A stretch of DNA of 64,000 nt, from assembly GCA_014549065.1 (NCBI GenBank), contig JACDOX010000044.1, positions 5,250,801 through 5,314,800 on the forward strand, in the 5' to 3' direction. The position numbers and the translations under genes were made by a program. This DNA is from Cardinalis cardinalis (Eukaryota; Chordata; Aves; Passeriformes; Cardinalidae). Below are positions 1 through 13,400 of this stretch, piece after piece. Position 1 is the first letter of the stretch; each line of letters opens with the position of its first letter. Under the pieces are notes generated by a model, which did not search any database, was not told the DNA's origin, and saw nothing but the letters and a program-made list of their open reading frames with translations.

Positions 1-2487
1 TTTTTTTAGTGTTTAAAATACACTAACCCAAATAATGACTCATTTATTCCTTGATTAGTGAAAGATGATTATGCATATTAAAGTATTTTGTGAATTTGCA
101 ACAAGAAAAGACTATCATGACATTTTAGAGAAAGCGAAACAATTGTCCTTCCCTCAAACTTCTTATTTAAAAAATAAGGACTTTTTCTCCAGAAAATTAC
201 TTCCTCTCTGAAGAAAAAATCTTCCACCTGGAAAGACAACCTTATGGTCAGCAGAAGGATGTGTGAAGGATACTGGAGTGAGGAACAGTACCTCTAAAAT
301 CATTGATAAAAAGAGTGAGCTCAGGTACTTGAATGTGAACATAGCAAAGGTGCNGGCCCCACAAAAGTAGGGGACTGTCACCTGAAAGCACAACTCCTGC
401 CAGGCAGTTTCTAGATCATGTACAGGAGGTGGTATCTCAAAATAGTGCTCAGTCAAAAGAAAATTGTATCCAAGATTCCTGATAAGCAAAGACACTAACA
501 GAGGTGTGCCTTATCTTCCTGAATTAAACAAGCTAGCAAAGACCACCAGTTGCTCTAGAGAGAAAGGATTTCTTAAGAGCAAAGAAGCAGAAATATGGGA
601 AAACTCAATCCATACCTACACTATGGAGAAGTTTCTCAGCCATGGCTGAGGCACGGAAGGCACATGGAAATCCAGTGTAAAAGTAGATGTAGGAAAGCAA
701 AAAGAGGATCAAAATTCATATGAACAAATTGCAAAAGTAAAAAAGTCAACCTGGTATTTTTTAACTCTGCTGGTATCTAGATGCAAGGCAGGTAACAGGA
801 AAAACAAATGATTTGGGCAAGTAAAGTGCAAAATACAAGACTTAAAAGGAATTTTCTCTGAATAACATGCAAACTCACGGACTAAAATAATCAAAATGCA
901 TCAGACACAGGAGATCCAGAGACATCAGAGTTTGAGTTTGGAGAGGCTGTTTGGAGGAGGATCCCTGGTTTGATGGGTCACCAGGCACACTACAGCCAAA
1001 TTAATCTGGATACACTGCAGAGAGGCTTCCAAAAATAGAAGCAAGGACTTCAGCTCTTACCTCTTCAAAAGGAGAAGAACGTAGAAATGCCTCCCTGACA
1101 TGCAAGAAGTACTCTTGAGAGCTGGAGGAGGCAGGCACCATATGAGGAGATATCACTGAGACTCAGAGCTGGGGGAAATCATAGAGGAAAATAACCATTT
1201 AAGAGCAGCTGCTCCTAAGACAAAGTGGCAGCTCTCCCCTTCCTGGAGGACTTTGCCACATCTGTGTACAGCAGCAACAGCTGCTGCCTTTGTCAGGGAA
1301 AAGGGATGCTGGAGTGCAGGAAACCCAGAGAATGTGCTGCCAGCCCTGCTCCAGGTTCAACCATTTCTCCAGCAGCTCCCAGCTTGCTGGAATTGAAAGC
1401 ATAGCTGTTGCATCACACTGTAACTGAACAGATATGGATTTTTACACAGTCTTCTTTATATATCTTTAAAGAGTGCATTTCTGGAATGCTTATGGCATAT
1501 CCATTCTAGTAATGAGACTGCAAGATAAGCTATTTGCTCCCACACTCATAGTAAGTTTAATTCATGGGAAAGTTGTTGCAACTTGATACTTTGCCAGTCT
1601 GACACAATACATCTTTGTAGCCCCAGACCCCCTCAAGGACCAAGAGCTGCTCAGAACACCACAGCAGAGACCCTTACAGGGTGAATGGAGAATCTGCTTA
1701 ACCGACCTACAGGCACAGCCCTGATGGACAGGTAGGTTTGCCCAAGGGAAACCAAATTTTGGGGTACAGGCTTCAGGAGGAGCTTCCCACTGGGCACAGT
1801 GAAATGCTGGAGAGAGGGGAGAGGCTGCAGCCCCCATGCCTACCTGCCTGTCCCCCTCCTGGGGTGGCACAGCTGCAGGGGCTCCTGGCATCCAGACCAG
1901 CATTTCCCAGCACTTTCCAGGCTAATGAGTCCTAAACAAAAGATTCAAAGGCTAGTGGCTAAAATGGAGCTATCAGCAGCCTAAATACTCACCAGGCTCC
2001 TTTTATAGGCAGCAGAGATTGAGTAAATAGAGTCAGGGGAATTCAGAGGGTGATTCATCTTGACCCAGACAGAAGTGTCCAAAAAGCATGTACAAAAAGC
2101 AAAGTGCTTGCCAAGAGGGCAGGCCAGCAGAAATGATGCTTGTCCTCACAGCCCCTGCATAACTTGTGTAGCTATTGCATAAAGATGTAATTACGTTTCT
2201 TCTCAGACTTCTGTTTAATTTTGTAGAGGGCCCCAGCAGCTAAACTCAGTAAAACAGATGAAGGGGATCAGGCTGCACCCTTCACGTCCAGGCTGCATTC
2301 CCGACTTTGAAAGGGGAGATGGAACACACCTCAGCATGCAGACTCTGCAGACAGTGGACACACAGGGCTCTGCCCTGCTGACAGAGCTCTGAAACTGCAT
2401 CAGGGTGCTGGGTAAGGCCTAGGAACCTACGGCACAGACAGGCACCACTTCAGGTTTTTAGGAAACTCATAGTAATAACCCCAAGGG
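1..2487. other. Gene-free unique sequence
   Basis: I see no exon, RNA gene or recognisable repeat here. Open frames are all under 115 codons, lie on both strands and resemble no family I know. A single unresolved base sits at 354. Composition is AT-leaning, and the stretch at about 1,560-1,940 is somewhat more GC-rich. It is most likely intronic or intergenic. Confidence 0.6.
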
Positions 2488-2488
2488 G

Positions 2489-2506
2489 AAAAAAAAAAAA
2501 AAAAAA
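2489..2506. repeat. Poly(A) run, 18 A
   Basis: An uninterrupted run of 18 A ends about 10 bases before the 3' tail of the CR1 copy at 2,516. CR1 elements end in a short octamer repeat rather than poly(A), so the run is probably an independent simple repeat. Confidence 0.9.
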
Positions 2507-2515
2507 GAGTGGGAA

Positions 2516-3192
2516 ATCATAGAATCATTAAGGATGGAAAAATTCTCTAAGATGTACAGAGCCCAATCATTAACCCAGAACCACCACAGTCACTACTAAA
2601 CCATGTCCCCCAACACCACATAAACACAGTTTTTAAACTTTTTACGGTGATGTAGATTCCACTGCTTCCCTGGGCAGCCCATTCCAATGAATCACCACTC
2701 TCGCAGCGAACAAATTTTTCCTAATGTGCAATCTAAGCCTCCTCTGGCCACTTCCTCTTGTCCTGTCACATGTTACTTGGAAGAAAAGACAGACCCCTAC
2801 CTTTATACGACCTCCTTTCAGGTAATTTTAGANAGCAATAAGATCCCCCTTGGTCTCCTCCAGAATAAGCACTCCCAGCTCCTTCAGCTGCTCCTCATTA
2901 GACGCATGCTCCAGACCCTTTCCCAGTTCTGCCACCCTTCTCCGGACACACTCCAGCACCTCAGTGTCTTTCTTGTAGGGAAGGCCCCAGAGCTGGACAC
3001 AGCACTCAAGGTGCAGCCTCACCTTTGCCAAGTATAGATGAAAAATCCCTGCCCTGCTCACCACTCTAGTGTTGATCCAGGCCAGGATGCCCGTGGCCTT
3101 CTTGGCCACCTGGGCACACAGTGGCTCATGTTCAGCTGCTGTCTCCCAGCATCCCAGGTTCTTTTCTCCCAGGCAGCTTTCCAGCCACTCAA
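2516..3192 (-). mobile_element. CR1 LINE 3' fragment, minus strand
   Basis: This is a 5'-truncated copy of the CR1 non-LTR retrotransposon, the dominant LINE of birds. The left end carries the inverted 3' tail (AATCATAGAATCATT). Next come the reverse complement of the 3' UTR and the end of ORF2, whose product is an endonuclease/reverse transcriptase. A minus-strand frame at 2,828-3,109 still reads as the ORF2 C-terminal part: it begins MAKKATGILAWI, contains HLECCVQLWG (usually close to HLEYCVQFWA) and ends near LEETKGDLIA. The similarity fades at about 3,190, where the copy is truncated. Many substitutions and an unresolved base at 2,833 show it is a dead copy. The orientation follows from the tail on the left and the minus-strand frame. 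Confidence 0.93.
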
Positions 3193-6100
3193 ATTCTGCA
3201 AAGGAACTTTCCCCATCAGAATCTATTGCCTCTGCTTTTTTTTTAATGTCTTTCTTTACTGAGCGTATTTAGCTCTACTGCAAGACACATTTAGATTTGG
3301 CCATGAAGACTGCAGCCCATCTCACTTTACAACGTGCCTCGGGTATTCTGGGGAAGATAGGAGGGGATTTTTTATGTAGGTTCATAAATGCTGCCTGAAA
3401 GACCTGCTAGAAGAGCCCTTTGCCTCTCTCCACTGGTGAAGCCCAGCACTGACTTCACGCAAGAAGAGCCATCACTCACAGCACCTCTCTGACTCTCCTC
3501 CTGGCAAGCATCAGAGGGAAAAAAAGGGCATTTCCAACCTTACTGTATGAACACAAAGAAAGTAGACAAACATTCTAAAAGTTAAGATCAGGCAGAGAAA
3601 TGAGTAAGAGGTGGAGCAGCCAGGGAGTGACTAAGAACTACTTTACAAATAATCAGGCTAAAGCTGCTGGACATGGAGGCTGGGGCCCAGGGCCACCTGA
3701 AAGTCATCAAAACCGTGCCCTTTTGAGACGCTTCAGCTATGTGAAAGCGTAGGCTGAGCATCCTCTAAAGAGAATGAAGCAGGGAGGTGTAGAAATGGAA
3801 GGAATAAGGCTGGGATCCAAATTGGGGCGTAGGGGGTGTGGAAGGAGGGAGGATAAGGCACTTTGCTACATGTCAAGTTAGGAATGTGGCTCACAAGTCC
3901 TGTTGTTTGGGTTTAGAGTTGCACAAGAGGTGAGGAAGCTCAGATCAACACCACCTCCAAAAAAAGGCCAACAAAACATGTAATATGTAAATAACTGCCA
4001 GTTGTGTTGCCACAGAACCCCCAGTTAAGAGGAGGTTCACTTGAGCTAGCAGCTCTTCAAGGAGAAAAGAAAACACAGTCTCTTCACCAAAGGTGCAACA
4101 GTTGAGGACATTTTCCATTACTCAAAAGAAAAAAAACCAAAACCAAAACCACCCAAGAAACAGGAAAAAATAGAAGAAAAAGAAATAGACAAAAAAGTGC
4201 TTGCTCATAAATATAGAGTGGCCACAGCACGGTCAAGGTGAGCCACAGTGGAGACTGCGCAGATCAAAGCTCAGCTCCACGTTGGAAAAGCAACACCCCC
4301 ATCTCCAAGGCACAGAGGAGGTGGCAGGGTACAAGGAGCTCCTGTTGCTGGACTAATATTTGAAAACAAATTATGTCATTTGGAAATACAAGCTCTGTAT
4401 ACTTCACCAGGAAGAATAAAAGCTACAAATACGATTTAAACGCTTTTCTTCTCCTGTTCTATTTTTTGTTGCCCAGCGTATGTAGGGAAAGGAGTGAGGC
4501 CAGCTGGATGGGACAAAAAACCTGTGTCCAGAAAGTGTATTCATGCTCACAGAGAAAATCTTCACCNAACCTTTCCAGACCTTGTCTTACAATTGGCTAA
4601 CACCAGTCTTTGGGAACATTTGTTCACTTCCATATTGTTCTCACACTCACTTAGAAAAAGAAAAAAAATTAATAAAAATGAACTAGTTTATTTTTTTCTA
4701 CCTATCTCCCATAAGCATCCAAATGACTTCCTCTAACAGACAGAACTGCTTCCACACAATCAATAGCAGGTTTCAGTTGCATGTGGTACTATCTGTGTAG
4801 GCGGGAAGAGTTCAGCAAAAGGTGGCAACATCGTGCACAGNCTGTCTGATGTATGGAAAGCTGTATATCCCTGAAAAGCCATAAGGCGGCTTCCCTTTGC
4901 TCAGCTGAATCAGCATGCAAATTCACTTAGATGAATGAGGCAACAGCACAGGCAGGGTGTATCACTTCAGATTTCGGGACAGAATGACATCTGGATAAAG
5001 CCGTCCTGGATTAGTCTGCTACCAGGCAGATTGCAGCACAGATACCTTGCACGATGGGATGCCGATGTTTGCATACTGCACGGGAAGCCAGCTAGCGCCC
5101 TGTTTGCACAGGAGATGGAAGGAATAATCCTGCCTCACTCTGAAAATTACATTTCTTATCCTAACTAAAGAGAAAGAATGAAGCCTCACACTAATATTAT
5201 TATTAAGTTCTTTGATGCACTCACTTGAAAAAACAAAACAGTTGCACTAAAAGATACACATTTGCTCTGCCGGTCACTGATTCGCAATCCTGCTTCCACA
5301 CCACAAATAACCACTTTGTGCTTGCTGGGCTGTGTTATCTCCACAGCTATACACATATATGCTAATACACCTGCAACGGCATGGCAGGTGAGCATCCTAA
5401 ATCCTCCTGTCAATATGAATGGAATACAGACGAGGTACCTGAGAAACAAAACATATTTTAAAAGCACAAAAAATTGGGCAGAACTGAAGTGTTTGGTCGC
5501 ATCAAAAACATAATTTCCCGAATGGCCAGGTTCATTCCAAAACAGACACTGAGCAAAACCAATCACTGACTTCGACACAGCCATGTGTCAAAAAGCAGAA
5601 GATAGCAACATTGTTCTTCACATGCAAGAACCTCTATTTATTATTTTATTATTATTTTAATGCAGAAGCAGTTGTCCCAGTGCTTATTATTTGGCTGAAT
5701 GAGCTGAAGTGAGACTCCCCGGGCAGCTGCTGACATAATGAATGATTGTGTGGTGAAGCCCAGAATGTGAATGATGAAGAATTTTGAAAGGCTCTGGAAT
5801 TTGTGAATAACAAAAGTAGCTACAGTCCCCAAAATCTCACCATTTGTTCTCAGCAACAAAGGAGGACTCAAAGGCCTTTGTTTAACAAAATGATTCAAAA
5901 ACAGGATACGAAAGGAATTAGGGGTTATCTCTACTGGCATAATACAGCAAGCAAATTGTGTCCCCAAGTAGGAAGAGTTATGAATGCATTCTATGAACAT
6001 ATTGTTAACTGAATTACTACGGTACTGTTTCTTTTATCCCTTTTCCAGTACTGCAACCATGTTTCCTGTGTCAGTAATTCTCAAGGTCTTAGGGCCTTTC

Positions 6101-6230
6101 AACCTAGACTCTGCAAAAGGGGAGCTGCTTATTCCACAGGAGACTTTAGTCCTCCAGTGTGCAAAGGGGAAGCATCTGACCCTACAACCCTGCTCCCCTC
6201 AGGGTTTCCAGCATGATGCCTTGGCGTATC
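3193..6230. other. Gene-free unique sequence with scattered unresolved bases
   Basis: No exon or interspersed repeat is recognised. There is an A-rich patch with CCAAAA units at 4,129-4,180, single unresolved bases at 4,567 and 4,841, and an octamer motif ATGCAAAT at 4,915-4,922. The largest frame, 132 codons on the minus strand at 5,186-5,584, resembles nothing I know. The 5,640-6,010 part is listed separately. Confidence 0.55.
5640..6010. other. Possible conserved non-coding element
   Basis: This block has no repeat signature and is rich in homeodomain-like cores (ATTA/TAAT, for example TTATTATT), with sequence such as CATAATGAATGATTGTG, a style typical of vertebrate non-coding enhancers. 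There is no coding signal. Conservation cannot be judged from one sequence, so the call rests on composition only. Confidence 0.2.
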
Positions 6231-6277
6231 TCTTCACCAGTATTAAAAGTACTGTAGTACTTCACCGGTATTAAAAA
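6231..6277. repeat. Imperfect 28-bp-period duplication
   Basis: CTTCACCAGTATTAAAA at 6,232 recurs as CTTCACCGGTATTAAAA at 6,260, with one mismatch. The palindrome GTACTGTAGTAC lies between the two copies. It is probably a small replication-slippage event. Confidence 0.75.
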
Positions 6278-6314
6278 TAAGTGCAGTTACAATTACCTTA
6301 AATAAATGTTCAAT

Positions 6315-6373
6315 CCAAACAACAACAAAAAAAACCACCAACCAAACAACAACAAAAAAAGAAACAAACAAGC
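6315..6373 (+). repeat. A/C-only low-complexity tract
   Basis: Positions 6,315-6,360 contain only A and C, in CCAAAC, AACAAC and CCAACC units, followed by GAAACAAACAAGC. The minus strand therefore reads as a G/T tract. It is one of a series of similar tracts in the window, most of them A/C on the plus strand. Confidence 0.85.
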
Positions 6374-8588
6374 ATCACAACCTTATTAATGGTCTCCAGT
6401 ATGGGACAAGAGCTTGATGGTGCAAGGCACCGGACGGGCAGTGGAAAAAGACAGCCATGCTCCAAAGCAGCTTCCCTCCCCCTCAAGAGGGAAGAAGCAT
6501 TCCAGTTTTGGAGCATTTACTGTGGGGATTACATAGGAGCTCGTGAAAGACAATTGAACCTGATGAAGATTCATGCCACACTGACAAGTGCTATCCAAAC
6601 AAATATAAATTCAATTAAAAGACTCTGTTGTGTGAGCAATAAACTGAGAAGTGTTCTGGATCAAGGAGTGGAAAGCCAGCTCACCCGTGAAGGTTGTCAG
6701 GCATGAGAAATTAAGACAGCAGACGCGAGCAATGCTGATGCTGAAACCAAAGGCGGGCACCATAAATCAGAAGGACAGCACTCCTGGGCAAGGGGAGGAG
6801 GGACCAACACCCACTGAGGGACACATCCAGCTCTGCTCCCTCTGCCTCATGCTCGGGACCATCAGCTGAGGGGCTGGCAAGGGTCTGACCTCCTGCAGGC
6901 TCCACTGCCCGCTGGAGGAGCTCCACCAAAACCCTGCCACGACACACACTTACAGGGATAACATCAAGGACTCCTGCACAGGATGATTACACTGGTTATC
7001 TTTCCTTGCATTTAGGCATTCATTTTATTAAACCATGCACTTCCTGCTGCAGCAGCCAAAGTCAATAGTACCTGGGGTGTCTCTCTTGCCAATTGCTATA
7101 ATGCTGTAGCTGCAAGCAGTGCAATAAAACCTGCTTGTGCTACACTGACTGCCTACAGTCAATGTGAATTTGGCAATCCTTTTAANCGAACCAGGCTTTC
7201 ACCTTGGGATGCTATTCAGACCTGGAAGAAAAAGTAGCCCTGACATTAATTTTTTACAGGTGCCTCATCAGCTCATCCCGTCTCTCCAAGGAAGCACTGA
7301 TTAGACAACAATAAAAATGGAGCAGAAACCCATGGCTAAAGAGCATCTTCAGCTCTGGCCTCCTTCAGTCCCCTGGGCAGTACTCAGAGAACAAGAGGAA
7401 TTCATCAGCATATCTTTCTAAAGAATTCAGTGCACCTTTGCTGACACTGGGTGCTAAATATAATTGCCGAAACTTATTTTTTTTAATGAATGGTGAAATC
7501 AGTACTAAATATTCCAATTCTAGGAGCTGCACCAGAATTAAAAAAAAAAAAACTAAACCACGTGATTCATGGTAAAAAAGATAACAAGATATGACAGCCA
7601 CATTGAGAAGTTGCCTAGAGAACATAAGGTGAAGAAAATCCACTATCGAATTGTCATGCCCAACATGAAATAAAGCCCCTACAAAACAATGCAGGGCTGA
7701 AGAGGCTGGAGATGTATGTTTTCTGAGCAGTGACGTCTCCTGAAATACTGTTTAACACCTGTTATTAATCCTGCTGCCTTGGCACATTTACACCATTACT
7801 TCTTCCGTCTCAGCTACAAATTCAAGGGATCACACCTGAGCCTGGCATTAACCCATGGAAGGAGCACAGTCAGAGTTAACCCATCCTGTAAGTTCAAAGG
7901 GAAGCCTGCTATCTAATTCCATTCTTGTGAGGACTGCCTTGACATGGACTCTGCCTGACAAAGCAAAGCCAGTTTATTACACAGTTTACTGGTATTCATA
8001 GGTCACTACGTTCATACAAAATTTTCCACTCTGACCCCTTTGTCCCAGTCCCCTTTAGAAACACAATCTTCTGATTATCCTTCTTGCACTAGTAATGTCT
8101 TTTGTTATCTTTTTTGCCAGTAAAGTCCTTGGTGCACGTTCCCTTGTCAAAGCAGCGAGCATCAGAGGGTCAGAGTGACCAGACATGATGTCTTCACTTC
8201 TGCTCTTGCCATGAGTTTATCTCTCCCTTGGCTTTCACTGTACCAGGGCCAAAAGTTCTTCGTGCTACCCAGTTCAGCTTCTGCAGCTGTCTGATCTCCT
8301 ACAGACTCTGTTGAAGAAAACTCCTAATTCCAGTCCCAGACCTATCATCCTTCCCTGCCCACTCCACTTTAAGCCTTTTGCCTTCACAAATAGCAATTTA
8401 TGGACAAAGATATATGGCATGGCAGTGACTGTATTTTAGCTGCTCATTTCCGTTCCCTTAATCTATTAAGCCTCCAAAAAGGCAGTGGATAAACAAAGTT
8501 TTCACTATTTGCTTTCTAAAATTGCCAGAATGGTACACAAGCACACCAGAAGTACTGAAAAGACAAGAATCTGACTGAAAGTAAACCA

Positions 8589-9116
8589 CTAAAACATGGG
8601 AGAAGATGCCCCCAAACAGAGCTGGTCCTCCCAGCTCAACATTCTCCATTCATTACTGATGTTTTTGCACTGGGCATCACTTACTCCACACCACCCTTTT
8701 AAGCTCCTACCAAAATTCAACAGAGATTTCATCATGCTGAAGCAAAAACATCTCTCCACTTGGATCCACCACACCAAAAACAGAGACCCTAATAGCTCAT
8801 CCAACAAGAGTGTCACAAGGTTCAAACCATGACTGCCTTCAAAGCCCTGTAATCCTCCAAAGAAATGTTGCACAGGAAGAAAGCAGTGGAGCCACATGCT
8901 CTTGGGAAGTGGGTCTGCTCTTACCATGTCAGCACCTTCAGCATCCCATCTGCATAGTGACATCAACAAGAAGCCTGAGTGCCTGTCCCAAAGGNAGGTA
9001 ACAGAGGTAGCAGCAGCTTGGGGAAAAAGCAAGCAGAGTTGGGAGCTGGTGACAGCAGTGCGTCCTTGGGCAGGAATGCTCACGTGCCTCTTTTCCCAGC
9101 ACCACCCTGCCAACAT
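8589..9116 (-). other. 175-codon open frame, function unknown, probably non-coding
   Basis: This is the longest open frame outside the CpG island. It starts MLAGWCWEKRH and ends LGASSPMF, with an unresolved base at 8,995. I see no domain, signal peptide, catalytic motif or repeat. The opposite strand is also open over much of the stretch (8,596-8,832, 8,810-9,001 and 8,896-9,135), as happens in stop-poor DNA. It could be a long non-coding RNA segment or an unrecognised old repeat. Chance is the default reading. Confidence 0.15.
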
Positions 9117-10129
9117 ACAAAAAAACTGGGTTTAGTCCCCGAATTTTTCAGCTGCTTCTGATCTCAGTGAACATTAATATGTGGACAATAGGCTTAGGCC
9201 CTATGTCCCCATGGCTGTGCCCTGTGCATGACCTTTAATTGGCAAGGGACACAATGGGAGACAAGGGCCAATTCAGAGCCGCTCCTGCCACCATGTCACT
9301 TCTTATTTACTCTTGCCAAAGCACAAGCACCACTTGTCTGGGGACAAAAAAAAAGGGAGAAAGAAAAGGAAAAAAACTTATGAATTTACTTTGTTGGAGC
9401 TCCATAGGAAGATGTGAAAGATTTGGGCACAAAATGAAGCTCCAGTTGATCCTGGTACTGCAGTGCACAAGCAGTACCCACAGGGCAGAGGGGGAAAGAG
9501 ATGCTCAGCATGAAGGAATACTCCGGCATATATTCTATTTCTCCAAGATATCTAAGGATGGTATTTTTACTTTATGCAACAGGAGTCTATTAAATTTTAT
9601 GCTGTAAATTTGAGCTCTCCCAGTAGTCTTCAGGAGTACTAAAAAAGGACTATGTCACTGGTTTTCCACTCTCTTTTCTCAAATTTTACAGCAAAATAAA
9701 AAACAACAACAAAATAAGCTCTGCTCCCTGATGAAAACAGTAGATTCTACTGCACTTTTTGTGCTGGGAGTTTTATTCCCCAAGCCCCCTAGTCCTTTCT
9801 AGCTCTACTCCCCTGGCATCTCTAGACACTTTCCCTCTCCTCCTTCCATATTTCATGTAGAAGATATTCCATTCAATTTAATAAAAATGGAGAATCCCCT
9901 AAGTGGGGGCTGTGCATAATTCAACTTCAGTACTCGGTGACTGCATCTCCTTTAGAACAGCCATAGGCTAAATGAGTAAGAAGGAGCAATTTTCCCTCTG
10001 GGAGACACAGCACCTTTCCTATGGCCCAATCATAATTTTATTATGCTGGTTGCACAACGCATTTTGAGGTTTGGAGCACTCTCTGAAAAACTGAAACATT
10101 TGTTCACATATAAATAAAACTTTCCCAGA

Positions 10130-10440
10130 AGTAATACAATACTAAACGAGCTATCAATTCTTCAAGTGGGTTGTTTTTCTTTTCTGCTGATGATTTTTAT
10201 GCTCGTGGTGCACATTAAAGGTAGCCTCACCAGACAGGTATAGTGCATTAGAATGGAAATGTCAATATGGTGAAACAGTATGTGTCACGTTAAACAACAT
10301 TATTATGTGTATTTATACTCCAGGAGGCAATGACCACACGATGCAATGCAACAGCAACTTTATCTGCCCATTAATAAAAACTTGTACTTCTAGCAAGTCA
10401 GGTGTCACAGCAATGCACTGCATAAGACCTATTACTGGCA
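10130..10440. other. Possible conserved non-coding element
   Basis: This is repeat-free, AT-rich sequence with spaced TAAT/ATTA cores, an E-box-like CAGGTG at about 10,400, and GATGCAATGCAACAGC near 10,340. It has no coding signal. The composition resembles developmental enhancers, but no conservation evidence is available here. Confidence 0.18.
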
Positions 10441-13400
10441 ACAGGAATGGTCATTTATAAAAATGTTCTATTTAGAACTATGTGTTATAGTTACACAGCA
10501 GGTCAAGAAGATAAATTCTGGAAATAACTTTGCCTTAAAAAGTGAATGTTTAAAGTTGTTCATCTTGTACAAATACATTGCTTAGTGCTTCTTAGATTTT
10601 CAAGATTCTTATCATAATGATGCCTCAGCTATGCACGCTTGGGACTCTAAAACTTCAAAATGATCAAGTGAACATTCCTTCCCTGCATGTCATCTCAAGC
10701 ACCCACCAAAGAGGTCAGCCTGGAGCCCACAGGGGTGTCAGACCCTGCACAGCTCCAAGGTAAAAAGCACTCAGATAAATTGCCCAACACAACATAATCA
10801 TTATTTCACTTGTATCTCACCTAAATACCTGCATTTCTAGACTATTTTTCCTCTGGATACAAATTATTCCTAGTTAAGATATTGAAAAGCAGACTTCTAT
10901 AACTCAGCCTTAGTTATCTGAGCTTAAAATTTAGAGAATTACAATTATATCCAACAGACAAAAATTCCCTTCCAACCACAAGCTAGAGTAATCGAGTAAA
11001 ATGAGAAATGCCACAGCCCTTCTGATCTCCAAAGCAGGCAAGGGTTTATTTAAGCCACTATCAGTACCCACTAGCTCTGCCACTACTAGGATGGGAAAAC
11101 AATCCAGCGCTATTTCCCAGGTGGCCCTGAAAACAGACGTCCTCAGTCAGTGCCAAGGCTGTTGCTTGGAGCGGGTACAGCAGCAATGACCTTAAAATCT
11201 TGTTCCTTTGATCCTCCTTTACCAAGATTGCTCACCCACACAGCACCATGAGCNAGCTATTAAGCTGACTGGCCCAGGGAACAAGCTTTCTCAGCCCCTC
11301 ACCTCCTCCTTATTCTCCTGGATCATGGGATAAAGTTGTGTGCATACCCTAAACATCAGCAAAGCTGTTTTCCCAGCAAAGGGAGGTTATCAACAAGCTT
11401 CTCTGGGAGGTCTGCTCAACAGTTCAGCGTGACTCAGATCACAGCACCTGCCTCCAATATCTCCATAATTTCCTCCTTTTCTCAGGGTCTGTGAGGGCTG
11501 CTGAAATCTTAATGACCTATTCATCCTGCCCACACGTAAGAACAAAAATATCTAAAGGAAAACACAGAATTATTTTACTGCAAGTCTGCGTGAAGAGATG
11601 CAAACAGGACCTCTATTCTACAAGGGAACTTGAGTCCTGCTTAAGTGGCTTTCCGCTTACGTTCATAAGCAATGCAAGCAAAAAACCATCATGCTACTAG
11701 GAAACCCGTCTTACTTTTTTTTTTTTTGTATTAGTAAAAAATCAAATTAAAAAAAAAATTAAATCATCAGATCCACCAGGTAAAGCATTTAACTGGGAGA
11801 AAAAATTCTCCAAGAACTTTTTCACACATGAACAACTATGACTAGATGTCTTGAAGGGTAGACGCTCAGGGATATGAGCATCACTTTTAGGTACCAGCAA
11901 AAAGTTTCCTAAAAAGGCAAGGGGACTGAGTTATCAACAAGAAGGTGGCAGCTTGAGTGTTGTATTAGCCCTTGAGGAAGGGCAGACCAAAAGACTCTTT
12001 CACCTTCATGTTTATTCTCATGATACTCCCAGCCTTGGGAGGGGAACGAGCCTTCAGTTTCTCCTCATCCAGCTCAAGTAATTATCCTATAAATTGTGGA
12101 GGGCTCTTGTATCACTTAGCAAGCGCACCTTCCATCACCAGCACGCCATTATACTAATGTTTCAACCACAGACACAATTTCCATGGCTCAGGGAGAGTCA
12201 AATGGGAAGGGAGCCAAGGCACCTACATGACTCAACATATCACCATGCCCCAGCTCCACACCTGTAAGACAATGGAACGGGAAAATTCCATGTCAAAAAT
12301 TCATGAAGTGATCAGCTGTGACAGCAAAGAGGGTCAAAATATACAAGCAGACAATAAAAGGCTCCTCCTGTATCCAGGGATGCTCCAATTTCTGTTTCAT
12401 AGTAATAGTACTTCCTCATCAGTTGCAAGTTGTTCTTTTGACACTTCATGAGCAACGTTAGGCCATTTAGAAACATGAATTAAACACTGAAGCAGAATTA
12501 ATAAATTATTATTATAAATTATAAATAATCAGACACTTTGACAGCTATCATACAACTGCTACTAAATGAGAACCCATCCCTAAAAATTAGCCAAGACACA
12601 GTCAAGCAACGAGCAGCTGTTCATGTTTCCATTTTGAGCAATGAACAAGTTTTAACAGGGTTTGTCTGACAGAACCATCATCATCTACTATGTGAAAGTG
12701 AAGCAGCTTCAAACCTGATACATGCCAAAATTCAGATGCCCAGCTCTCTTCACTAGAAAGTAGTAAGAACAGGACCAACTGATCCTCAAATTACTCACAA
12801 AAGGGGACTGTATTTAAAATAAAGAGCGGTATTACCTCTTGGTATGGAAAACTACAAGTTGAATTGCATCACTTATGCACCAAGATAGCTGGATAAATGC
12901 AAAATATATTAAAATATTGCACTTCATTTGATAGTGGAGACAAATAAGAAATGCTTACCTGCACAGCAAGCATCTTTTTACAGATTGCTTTAGCACCATC
13001 CTGATGATACATCACACATAAGTTTAGATAACTACAGACCTAAGCAAAGATTTACTGTATCAGCACTTGGGGAGTAGAGAGCCACGAAAGCTGAAGAGAA
13101 AAAATGAAAAGCCACTTTGGTGCATGCACCTCTGTCTCCAAATGGAGCAGGAAGCACAGCTGGGGATCTGCCAAGGCCGCCAACTCCTCCCTTCACCCAG
13201 ACAGATTAATGACAACCAGAAGAATCTTTGGGAAGGTCAAAAGCAACCTCACCCAGTAAAGCTCTTGCAAGGTACATCAAAACTAACAGACTGATTCAAA
13301 ACTCACCCTGCTGTAGAAAGCTGGCCAATACTTTTGGAAACAAGATACTGAACTCAGCTAAAACCACACCTATCCCAACTCAGGATAGATCTTGGGTCCA

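Noticed and set aside
2489..2506. Poly(A) run as the tail of a processed pseudogene
   Set aside because: The adjacent element is CR1, which ends in octamers rather than poly(A), and no gene-like sequence precedes the run on either strand.
2828..3109. 93-codon minus-strand frame as a host gene
   Set aside because: It is the C-terminal part of CR1 ORF2 within a truncated LINE copy.
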